The translations under genes were made by a program, and so were the position numbers. From assembly GCF_027247405.1 (NCBI RefSeq), contig NZ_CP097463.1, positions 3,844,001 through 3,908,000 on the forward strand: a stretch of DNA of 64,000 bases, written 5' to 3'. Below the pieces are notes generated by a model. The model was not told the origin of the DNA and did not search any database. It was given only the letters and a program-made list of their open reading frames with translations. The first letter of the stretch is position 1. Every line of letters starts with the position of its first letter. This stretch comes from Jatrophihabitans cynanchi (lineage in GTDB: Bacteria; Actinomycetota; Actinomycetes; Mycobacteriales; Jatrophihabitantaceae). Shown here piece after piece: positions 9,688-17,421 of the stretch.

Positions 9688-11034
9688 GTGGGAGTGGCCG
9701 GGCCGTTCGGGACCTCGACGATCAAGGCGCGCGTGGTGCGGCGTCCGCGCCGGGCCGGCCTGCTGGCCGCTGCCGGACTGCTCGCCGCGCTGACCGCGCT
9801 CTCCTCGTGCACCACCGGCGGTGCCACCGCCGCCGAGAACTCCAGCGCCGCGCAGCACACCACGGCGCCGGGCACGAGTGCCCCGGCCGATCCCGGCACC
9901 GCCGGCTCGTCCAGCTCGCGGCAGGACGGTGCGCCGCTGGCCGTCATCACCACCGCGTCCCTGGGCAAGGCAGTCAACCCGGTCACGCCGGTCACCGTCA
10001 CCGCCACCGGCGGCACCCTCACCGCGGTCACCCTGCGCAACGCCGAAGGCAAGCGGGTGAGCGGCGTGATCGCCCCCGACGGCAGCAGCTGGAAGAACAC
10101 CGAGGTCCTCGGCTACAGCAAGAGCTACTCGCTGTCGGCCACCGCGGTGAACGCCAGCGGCACCAAGACGGTCAAGCGGGCCTCGTTCACCACCCTCACT
10201 CCGGGCAACATGACGATGCCCTACCTGAACACCATCTACGGCTCCAGCCTCGAGAACGGGGCGACGTACGGCGTGGGCATGATCGCTGTCGTCAACTTCG
10301 ACGAGCCGATCCCGAACCGCGCCGCGGCCGAGCGGGCGCTGCAGGTCACCACCACCCCGCACGTCGACGGCGCGTGGACGTGGCTGGACGACCACACCGC
10401 GCACTGGCGGCCGGAGAAGTACTACCCGCCCGGCACCACGGTCACCGTCAACGCGAAGGTCTACGGCGTCGAGGTCGGGCCCGGGCTGTACGGGCAGGCC
10501 GACCAGAAGGTGTCGTTCAAGATCGGCGCCAAGCAGATCGCGATCGCCAACGCCAAGACGCACAAGGTGCACGTGTACTTCAGCAACAAGCTGGTGCGCA
10601 CGATGGACACGTCGATGGGCCAGGGCGGCTGGGTCGACGGCAAGAACGGCAAGATCTCGCTCTGGACGATGCCGGGCACGTACACCGTGATCGGCCACGA
10701 GAACCCGGCCACCATGTCGTCGGACAGCTACGGGCTGCCGGCGAACTCACCGTACGGCTACGCGCCGGAGAAGGTGCCGTTCGCGACCAAGATCAGCACC
10801 GACGGGATCTACCTGCACGAACTGGACAGCACGGTGGGGTATCAGGGGCACCAGAACGTCTCGCACGGCTGCCTGAACCTCAACTACAGCAACGCGAAGT
10901 GGTACTACAACACCTCCCGCGTCGGCGACCTGGTCAAGGTGGTGAACTCCGGCGGGCCGGCCATCAAGCTGTGGCAGGGCGGCGACTGGAGCGTGCCGTG
11001 GAGCAGCTGGCTCAAGGGCAGCGCGCTGCACTGA
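9688..11034 (+). CDS. Lipoprotein L,D-transpeptidase (YkuD, Ig-like domains)
   Basis: The enzyme makes 3-3 cross-links in peptidoglycan. The GTG start gives a 448-residue precursor: a basic N-terminus, a hydrophobic stretch and a lipobox ending LTALSSC, so it is a predicted lipoprotein. After a Ser/Thr/Ala linker come two Ig-like domains (about residues 90-310) and a YkuD domain with the catalytic motif HELDSTVGYQGHQNVSHGC (His and the nucleophile Cys). The arrangement matches mycobacterial LdtMt2/LppS proteins. The stop codon lies inside the first unit of a 25-base tandem repeat. Confidence 0.92.
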   Translation: MGVAGPFGTSTIKARVVRRPRRAGLLAAAGLLAALTALSSCTTGGATAAENSSAAQHTTAPGTSAPADPGTAGSSSSRQDGAPLAVITTASLGKAVNPVTPVTVTATGGTLTAVTLRNAEGKRVSGVIAPDGSSWKNTEVLGYSKSYSLSATAVNASGTKTVKRASFTTLTPGNMTMPYLNTIYGSSLENGATYGVGMIAVVNFDEPIPNRAAAERALQVTTTPHVDGAWTWLDDHTAHWRPEKYYPPGTTVTVNAKVYGVEVGPGLYGQADQKVSFKIGAKQIAIANAKTHKVHVYFSNKLVRTMDTSMGQGGWVDGKNGKISLWTMPGTYTVIGHENPATMSSDSYGLPANSPYGYAPEKVPFATKISTDGIYLHELDSTVGYQGHQNVSHGCLNLNYSNAKWYYNTSRVGDLVKVVNSGGPAIKLWQGGDWSVPWSSWLKGSALH

Positions 11035-11100
11035 GCTCACCGGCAGCGCGCTGCACTGAGCTCACCGGCAGCGCGCTGCACTGAGTTCACCGGCAGCGCG
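11017..11100 (+). repeat. 25-bp tandem repeat, about 3.4 copies, over the transpeptidase stop
   Basis: The unit begins GGCAGCGCGCTGCACTGAG and runs to CTCACC. Copies occupy 11017-11041, 11042-11066, 11067-11091 (one C-to-T change) and part of a fourth to 11100. The first copy encodes the last five residues (GSALH) and the stop codon, so each later copy also repeats that coding end. The array probably arose by slippage. GCAGCGCGCTGC is self-complementary, so each unit could also form a small hairpin. Confidence 0.85.
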
Positions 11101-11149
11101 GTCCGGTCTGTAACCTGCCGGTAACCGGACGAGAGCAGACTGGAGCGTC

Positions 11150-12508
11150 GTGGACCGTCAACAGGAGTTCGTGCTGCGCGCCCTCGAGGAGCGCCAGATC
11201 CGGTTCGTCCGGCTCTGGTTCACCGACGTGCTCGGAACGCTGAAGTCGGTGGCCGTGGCACCGGCCGAGCTGGACGGCGCGTTCGAGGAGGGCATCGGCT
11301 TCGACGGCTCGGCGATCGAGGGCTTCGCCCGCGCCAGCGAGAGCGACATGATCGCCCGTCCCGACCCGGCCACGTTCCAGATCCTGCCCGAACCGGACGG
11401 TTCGCCGGCCGACTCGGCGCGGATGTTCTGCGACATCCAGATGCCCGACGGCTCGCCGTCGTGGGCCGACCCGCGGTACGTGCTGCGGCGCCAACTGTCC
11501 AAGGCGGCCGAACTGGGCTTCACCTTCTACACGCACCCGGAGATCGAGTTCTTCCTGCTGAAGAACCGGCCCAGCGACGGCTCGGAGCCGCTGCCGATCG
11601 ACAACGGCGGCTACTTCGACATGACCGCGCACGACACCGCCCACGACTTCCGCCGCGCAGCAGTCAGCGCGCTGGAGGGGTTGGGGATCTCGGTGGAGTT
11701 CAGCCACCACGAGGTCGCCCCCGGCCAGCAGGAGATCGACCTGCGCTACGCCGACGCGCTGTCGATGGCGGACAACATCATGACCTTCCGGCATGTGATC
11801 AAGGAGGTGGCGATCGCGCACGGTGCGCACGCCACCTTCATGCCCAAGCCGTTCCGGCTTCAGCCCGGCAGCGGTATGCACACCCACCTGTCGCTGTTCG
11901 AGGGCGACCGCAACGCCTTCCACGACGCCTCCGACGAGCTGTACCTGTCCAAGACCGCCAGGTCGTTCATCGCCGGCCTGCTCACCCATGCCCGCGAGAT
12001 CACCGCCGTCACCAACCAGTGGGTCAACTCGTACAAGCGGCTCTGGGGCTTCGGCGGCCCGGGGCAGCTGGTCGAAGCGCCGACCTACGTGTGCTGGGGC
12101 CACGCCAACCGCTCGGCGCTGGTGCGAGTGCCCATGTACAAGCCGGGCAAGGCGAACTCGACCCGGGTCGAGCTGCGTTCGCTCGACTCGGCCTGCAACC
12201 CGTACCTCGCCTTCGCGCTGCTGCTCGCGGCGGGGATGAAGGGCATCGAGGCGGGTTACGAGCTACCGCCCGGGGCCGAGGACGACGTGTGGGCGCTGTC
12301 GGACACCGAACGCCGCGCGCTCGGCTACGACGAGTTGCCGCACAACCTCGCCGACGCGCTGCGGGCGATGGACTCCTCCGAGCTGGTCGCCGAGGCGCTG
12401 GGCGAGCACGTCTTCGACTTCTTCCTGCGCAACAAGCGCGAGGAGTGGACCGAGTACCGCGCCGAGGTCAGCCCGTTCGAGCTGCGCCGCTACCTGCCGA
12501 CCCTCTGA
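11150..12508 (+). CDS. glnA2: Glutamine synthetase type I, GlnA2-like
   Basis: A 452-residue ligase forming glutamine from glutamate, ammonia and ATP. It starts with GTG 50 bases after the repeat array. Visible are the beta-grasp domain, FDGSAIEGFARASESDM, the metal and glutamate blocks (HPEIEFFLL, EFSHHEVAPGQQEIDLRY, PGSGMHTHLSLF) and NSYKRLWGFGGPGQLVEAPTYVCWG. The C-terminal region YELPPGAEDDVWALSDTERR differs from the adenylylation loop of the glnA1 product. This matches the GlnA2 paralogue encoded near glnE in mycobacteria. Such paralogues are often not adenylylated, which fits but is not shown here. Confidence 0.88.
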   Translation: MDRQQEFVLRALEERQIRFVRLWFTDVLGTLKSVAVAPAELDGAFEEGIGFDGSAIEGFARASESDMIARPDPATFQILPEPDGSPADSARMFCDIQMPDGSPSWADPRYVLRRQLSKAAELGFTFYTHPEIEFFLLKNRPSDGSEPLPIDNGGYFDMTAHDTAHDFRRAAVSALEGLGISVEFSHHEVAPGQQEIDLRYADALSMADNIMTFRHVIKEVAIAHGAHATFMPKPFRLQPGSGMHTHLSLFEGDRNAFHDASDELYLSKTARSFIAGLLTHAREITAVTNQWVNSYKRLWGFGGPGQLVEAPTYVCWGHANRSALVRVPMYKPGKANSTRVELRSLDSACNPYLAFALLLAAGMKGIEAGYELPPGAEDDVWALSDTERRALGYDELPHNLADALRAMDSSELVAEALGEHVFDFFLRNKREEWTEYRAEVSPFELRRYLPTL

Positions 12509-12514
12509 TTCGGG

Positions 12515-15127
12515 TTATTCCAGGCGGAGGATCTCGGCGGGCTTGGCGCGCTCGGCCAGCGCGTGCGTCGCCAACGACGCGGCCAGCACCACCGCGGCGG
12601 TGACCAGCGCCGTCAGAGCGAGGGTGGCGGCGGGCAGCACGAACGACATCGGCGGGGGAAGCGCCGGGTACACGTCCAGAGCCCGATAGATCACCCCGAA
12701 CGCGGCGGCGCCCACGCCCGAACCGGCCAGCCAGCCGAAGCCGACCACCAGCACCAGCTCGAGCACGAGCGAGCGCACATGGGTCAGCTTCGACATGCCC
12801 ATCCGGCGACTCAGCACGTACGAGACGGTGCGCCGGCGGGTTCGGGCGGCGAGGGCGAAGATGAGTCCGGCGATCGCGACAACCCCGATCAGCACCGCGA
12901 GCGCACGCAGGTAACCGAAGATCCAGGTCACCGGAAGCAGCCCGGTGGTCCCGATGACCACGTCCGAGGTGAGCTCGGTCAGCACGCTGAAGCCCTCCTG
13001 CTGCATCAGCGCGTACGCCGAGCCCAACTCCTTGTCCGACGTCCACCACTGGTTGAGCCGGTCGGCGTCCGGGTCGACGGACACCAGGGCGCTGGTCGGG
13101 ACGACGATCATCGGCCGCGAGCCGTTGCGCAGCCCCGGGAACACCGCCGAGCGCGCCACGACGTCGAGCGGGATCGTGGTGCGGCGGATCGACACATTGC
13201 TCGCGTCCGTGCCGGCCGGGGCGTTCACCAGGATCGCGGGCACGTCGGCGCCGGCCGGCACCCCGTGCAGCTTGGCCACTGCCGCGCGCTGGCCGGAGTC
13301 GAGGAACGCGAAGTCGGCGAACGTCTTGGGGTCGATGCCCAGCACATACGCCTCGTGATTTCCGGGCAGGCGTGGCTCGGCCTGGAACACGGCCACCAGC
13401 GTGCCGCGTCCGCCGGTGGCGGGGTTGCTGTCGTGGACGCCGTAGACGGACAGCACGTGCTCGGCCCCGAGGTTGGTGCGGTACTTGGCGTCGACCTCGT
13501 GGCTGACCCCGTTGGTGACCGTGCTGCCGTAGGTGAGCAGGCAACACGGGAGCGCGGTGCCGACGATCAGGCCGACCACGACGGCGCGCGAGCCGGCCAG
13601 CCGGCGCAGCGCGAAGTAGCCGGCGACGCCGCGGCGGTGGGCGATGCGGCCGATCTTGGGCAAGAGCCAGGCGATGAGCCGGCCCGCCAACAGCAGCACC
13701 GCGGTGGAGCCCAGGATCGGGAACACGAACGCGAGGGGGCTGACCCGCACGATCGTGTGGTCGACGGTGACGCCCGAACCCGAGCGGATCAGGATGCCCA
13801 TCCAGGCGGCGACCGCGAGCAGGCCCAGTTCCCATGGCACGAACCGCGGCCAACTGCGCGCCGAACCGATCGCCCTCTCGCGGCCGGACAGGCCGCCGAT
13901 GACGCCGATCAGGGCCAGCCCGCCGACCAGCACCCCGACCGCGACGAGGAATCCGAGCAGCGGGGTGCCTGGCTCGAACACGGCCGCGGGGCCCACGGCA
14001 CGAACCAGTCCCAGTGCCGCGAAGTAGCCGCCGGTGGTGCCGATCAGGGCGGGCAGCAGCGTCTCGAGCACCGCCTTGAAACCGAGCGCCACTGGGCCGA
14101 CCCCGTGCGCCACCAGCAGCCGCACCTCGCGGGAGCGGTGCGTCGCCCAGAACACGCCCGCGCCGCCGATCAGCATCAGCGCGACCACGATGCCGGCGAT
14201 GTCGATGGGCAGCACCGAGCCGCTGACGCCGTTGCGCGCGTGGTGCGCGATCTCGGTCTTGATCGGCAACTTGCTGCCGGCGTCGACAACGGCCCCGTAC
14301 TGCGCCCCGATGAGGCCGGCGGCCTGCTGTGCCTCGGCTTGCGCCTTGTCATAGCCGCTGAGCGGAGTCACGGTCGTGGACAGGGGCGCGTACCACGACA
14401 GCAGCACCGGGCCGTCGCTCGCCGACGCCACGGTCGCTTCGTCGGCCAGCAGCATCGGCGCCTGCCGGTAGTTGATCGGTGTCGCCGCGATCGCCTGGTC
14501 CGACGCGGCTGTCGGCACGATCTGCGCCTTCCAGGTGCAGAAGAAGCGCGGCAGGTTGGCGAGCTTGAACGGGCTGGGTGCGAGGTCCTGGTAGATGCCG
14601 GCGACCCGGATCTTCGCTCCGCTGACGGTCGGCACCAGCTCTCCGGGCCGCGCGCCGATCTTGTTGGCGAACACGTCGGGGAACCAGGCTCCGGCGCCCG
14701 CACCCGCGACGGGCGTCAAGGTCCTGACGTGCTCGAGCGCGCCCTTGCGGTTCAGCAGGTGGACCGAGCTGTCCTGGATCCGCGACGAGCCCACCTCGGC
14801 GGTGTAGGGCGTGGGCAGGCCCTGGGACCGGAACCGGGCGGTACCGCCCGCCCGGACCCCGGCAAGTTGGCTGCCCGGGATGCTCGCGGTCGCGGACGGC
14901 AGGCTGGACTCCGGGCAGTCGGCCGCGGCCTGTGCCTGCAGGCTGGCAGTGCCGAGGGTGGACAGGAACAGCACGCCGGATGCCGCGGCGATCGCGAGCA
15001 CCACAGCGGCGCCGACGATCGCGAGGAACACGCTCGGTCGCCTCAGCAGCAGCAGCGGCGCACGCGTCCACGGGCTGGTGCTCAGGACGCCGCCACGCGC
15101 CTGCGGACGCTCGTGCGTGCTCATCAT
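12515..15127 (-). CDS. ABC transporter permease, FtsX/MacB type
   Basis: An 870-residue membrane protein. Helix 1 is at about residues 33-58, followed by an extracytoplasmic domain of about 230 residues with few helices, then FtsX-like helix groups near 295-430 and 470-540, a second extracytoplasmic segment, and a last FtsX module near 720-870. The start ATGATGA overlaps the stop of the upstream ATPase gene, so the permease is translationally coupled. With two ATPase genes it forms a three-gene exporter operon. Substrate unknown; related systems move lipoproteins, peptides or drugs. It converges with glnA2, with 6 bases between the stops. Confidence 0.82.
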   Translation of the reverse strand: MMSTHERPQARGGVLSTSPWTRAPLLLLRRPSVFLAIVGAAVVLAIAAASGVLFLSTLGTASLQAQAAADCPESSLPSATASIPGSQLAGVRAGGTARFRSQGLPTPYTAEVGSSRIQDSSVHLLNRKGALEHVRTLTPVAGAGAGAWFPDVFANKIGARPGELVPTVSGAKIRVAGIYQDLAPSPFKLANLPRFFCTWKAQIVPTAASDQAIAATPINYRQAPMLLADEATVASASDGPVLLSWYAPLSTTVTPLSGYDKAQAEAQQAAGLIGAQYGAVVDAGSKLPIKTEIAHHARNGVSGSVLPIDIAGIVVALMLIGGAGVFWATHRSREVRLLVAHGVGPVALGFKAVLETLLPALIGTTGGYFAALGLVRAVGPAAVFEPGTPLLGFLVAVGVLVGGLALIGVIGGLSGRERAIGSARSWPRFVPWELGLLAVAAWMGILIRSGSGVTVDHTIVRVSPLAFVFPILGSTAVLLLAGRLIAWLLPKIGRIAHRRGVAGYFALRRLAGSRAVVVGLIVGTALPCCLLTYGSTVTNGVSHEVDAKYRTNLGAEHVLSVYGVHDSNPATGGRGTLVAVFQAEPRLPGNHEAYVLGIDPKTFADFAFLDSGQRAAVAKLHGVPAGADVPAILVNAPAGTDASNVSIRRTTIPLDVVARSAVFPGLRNGSRPMIVVPTSALVSVDPDADRLNQWWTSDKELGSAYALMQQEGFSVLTELTSDVVIGTTGLLPVTWIFGYLRALAVLIGVVAIAGLIFALAARTRRRTVSYVLSRRMGMSKLTHVRSLVLELVLVVGFGWLAGSGVGAAAFGVIYRALDVYPALPPPMSFVLPAATLALTALVTAAVVLAASLATHALAERAKPAEILRLE

Positions 15128-15789
15128 GCCGGGACGCCGAGCACGCCGTCGGTCATCGCCAGCAGCCGGTCCGCGTGATCGAGCGCGTGCCGGTGGTGGC
15201 TGACCATGATGCAGGCGCCGCCGTCATCGGCGTATCCGCGGAACGAGGCGAGCACGACCTCGGCCCAACCGTGGTCTTGATGAGCGGTGGGCTCGTCGAC
15301 CAGCAGCAGTCGCGGCCGTAGCAGCAGTGCCCGGGCGATCGACGTGCGCTGGCGTTCTCCCAACGACACCTGGTCCGGGAACCGTTGGGCCAGGTGGTCG
15401 ATTCCAAGGCGCGTCATCAGCTCCGCGCCGCGCTCGGTGTACTCCTCGGTGCGCTTGATCAGTCGCGCCGGCAACAGCACGTTCTCCTTGATGGTGAGGT
15501 CCTCGAGCAGCCCGAGCGTCTGCGGAACCAGCGCGAGTTCGGACCACGGCAGGTCAATGGCCGCGCCGCCCACGTGCATGAGGTCGCCCGCTTCGGGGGT
15601 TTCCCAGCCGCAGAGCACCGCGAGCAGTGTGGACTTGCCGGACCCGGACGCGCCGGAGATGCCGAGGATCTCGCCGGGCGTGACCTCGACGTCCACGCCA
15701 CGCAGCGCGTGCACCGTCTCGGCGTCGCGCCGGAACGACTTGTGCAGCGCGCTCGCGCGCACGACCGGACTCGGCTCGGCACTCACCAT
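15124..15789 (-). CDS. ABC transporter ATPase (second of pair)
   Basis: The 221-residue ATPase has Walker A GASGSGKST (about residue 43), a degenerate signature SLGERQR in place of LSGGQ, Walker B LLLVDEP and a switch His in IMVSHH. Its ATG at 15789 overlaps the stop of the upstream ATPase gene. The altered signature suggests one of the two ATP sites of a heterodimer is weaker. It is the middle gene of the ABC operon. Confidence 0.85.
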   Translation of the reverse strand: MVSAEPSPVVRASALHKSFRRDAETVHALRGVDVEVTPGEILGISGASGSGKSTLLAVLCGWETPEAGDLMHVGGAAIDLPWSELALVPQTLGLLEDLTIKENVLLPARLIKRTEEYTERGAELMTRLGIDHLAQRFPDQVSLGERQRTSIARALLLRPRLLLVDEPTAHQDHGWAEVVLASFRGYADDGGACIMVSHHRHALDHADRLLAMTDGVLGVPA

Positions 15790-16475
15790 GACTCGACGAT
15801 CCTCCCGTGGTCCAGCCGGAGCAGGTGATCGGCGCGGGCGATCACCCGCGGGTCGTGCGACGCGATCGCGATCGCGGCACCGGTGTCGCAGAGCACCCCG
15901 AAGCCGTCCAGCACCTGCTCGACCGCGACCGAATCCAGTTCTGCGGTCGGCTCGTCCGCCACGACGAACGGCGGCCGCGCGACCATGGCACACGCGATCG
16001 CCGTGCGCTGCTGCTCGCCGCCGGAGAGCCGGTGCGGGGTGTGGTCCAGGCGGTGGCCCAGGCCGAGCCGGCCGAGCATCTCGGCGACGTCGGCATCGCT
16101 CACCCGCTGCCCGCGCAGCCGCGCGTTCAGCCGCAACTGGTCCGCGGCGGTGAGGTATTCGACGAGGTTCTCGATCGGGTCGGCGAAGATGTAGGCGATC
16201 GAGTAGCGGCGCAGCCGGCGGCGCTCACGGGCGCCGGAGTTCGCGACCGACTGCCCGGCGATCTCCAGAGAGCCGGTGTCCGGACGGTCGACGCAGGCCA
16301 GGATCCGAAGCAGGGACGACTTGCCCGATCCGGACGGTCCGGCGATCACGGTCAGGCTGCCGCGCGGGAACTCCTTCTCGACGCGCTCGAGCGCCTGCAC
16401 ACGCTCGCGATCGACCCGGTACACCTTGCTGATGTTGTGGCAGAAGGCGCCCAGCTGAAGTGTCGTGATCGACAT
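15783..16475 (-). CDS. ABC transporter ATPase (first of pair)
   Basis: A 230-residue MacB/LolD-type ATPase with Walker A GPSGSGKSS, a canonical LSGGEQQR signature, Walker B FVVADEP and switch region IAIASHDPRV. It is the promoter-proximal gene of the three-gene operon. The ATG at 16475 (MSITTLQLG) is chosen; 79 bases separate it from the divergent amidotransferase gene. Confidence 0.86.
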   Translation of the reverse strand: MSITTLQLGAFCHNISKVYRVDRERVQALERVEKEFPRGSLTVIAGPSGSGKSSLLRILACVDRPDTGSLEIAGQSVANSGARERRRLRRYSIAYIFADPIENLVEYLTAADQLRLNARLRGQRVSDADVAEMLGRLGLGHRLDHTPHRLSGGEQQRTAIACAMVARPPFVVADEPTAELDSVAVEQVLDGFGVLCDTGAAIAIASHDPRVIARADHLLRLDHGRIVESW

Positions 16476-16554
16476 GACGCTCACTCTAAGGGAGCGTGCG
16501 CCCGCGATCGTGACCGCGCGAACCGACCGTTGCCGGATCGATAGGCTGGGGCGC

Positions 16555-17421
16555 ATGAGCGGCGAGCGGTTGCTGATCCTGCAACTCGCCGCGTCCGATC
16601 CGCCCGGGCGGCTCGCCGACTGGCTCGCCGACGCCGGTCTGGACCCGGACATTCAGGACCTGTCGGCCGGTGGCGCGCTACCGGCCCACCTGACCGGTCA
16701 TGCCGGTGTGCTGGTGCTCGGCGGGCCGATGGGTGCGGGTGACGACCAGCGGGCGCCGTACCTGCCGGCCGTGCGCGGGTTGCTGCGCGAGGCCGTCTCG
16801 CGGGAGGTGCCGGCGCTCGGGATCTGCCTCGGTGCGCAACTGCTCGCCGTCGCGCACGGCGGCCAGGTCGCCCGCAATCCGGACGGCCCCGAGCTGGGCG
16901 CGCAGCTCATCGCCAAACGGTCGGCGGCCGCGACCGACCCGCTGTTCGGCCCGATGCCGATCACGCCGGACGTCATCCAGTGGCACTACGACGCGATCAC
17001 CAGGCTGCCGCCGGGCGCCGTTCAGCTCGCCGGCTCACCGACCTGCGAGAACCAGGCGTTCCGGCTCGGGCGCCTCGCCTGGGGCATCCAGTTCCACATC
17101 GAGACGACGCCGGACGTCGTCCGCGCCTGGGCGGCCGCGGACGCCGCCGAGCTGACCGGCTACGACCTCGAGCGGATCGTGCAGCGCGCCGCCGCCGTTC
17201 ATGACGACGTCCTCGAGGTGTGGCGGCCGTTCGCCGCCGCGTTCGCGGAGGTGGTGCGCGCGCCGGAGCAGGTCGCGCCGCCGCGGGGGGTACGCACCTC
17301 GACCGCGGCACCGGTCACCGACCCGGCGGCGATCCGCGCGGCCCTGGCCGCCGAGGCGGCTGCGGCCAGCCGGCCCGGCGTGCTGCCGATGCCGGGCGTC
17401 CGTCCGCCCGACGATGAGTGA
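16555..17421 (+). CDS. Class I glutamine amidotransferase (GATase1)
   Basis: A 288-residue GATase1-fold protein. The nucleophile elbow GICLGAQLLA (Cys about 89), HGGQVARN and the catalytic His-Glu pair in GIQFHIETTPD form the triad. The C-terminal 90 residues are Ala-rich and not recognisable. Stand-alone GATase1 proteins may hydrolyse glutamine or gamma-glutamyl compounds such as gamma-glutamyl polyamines. The stop lies within the start of glnE (overlap of 8 bases), which links its expression to nitrogen control. Confidence 0.83.
   Translation: MSGERLLILQLAASDPPGRLADWLADAGLDPDIQDLSAGGALPAHLTGHAGVLVLGGPMGAGDDQRAPYLPAVRGLLREAVSREVPALGICLGAQLLAVAHGGQVARNPDGPELGAQLIAKRSAAATDPLFGPMPITPDVIQWHYDAITRLPPGAVQLAGSPTCENQAFRLGRLAWGIQFHIETTPDVVRAWAAADAAELTGYDLERIVQRAAAVHDDVLEVWRPFAAAFAEVVRAPEQVAPPRGVRTSTAAPVTDPAAIRAALAAEAAAASRPGVLPMPGVRPPDDE

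Noticed and set aside
12563-15178. An 871-codon open frame on the plus strand, antisense to the ABC permease
   Set aside because: It is rich in Arg, His, Gln, Gly and Asp without hydrophobic periodicity, a common by-product of high-GC codon use on the opposite strand. The permease frame has clear membrane helices and operon overlaps.
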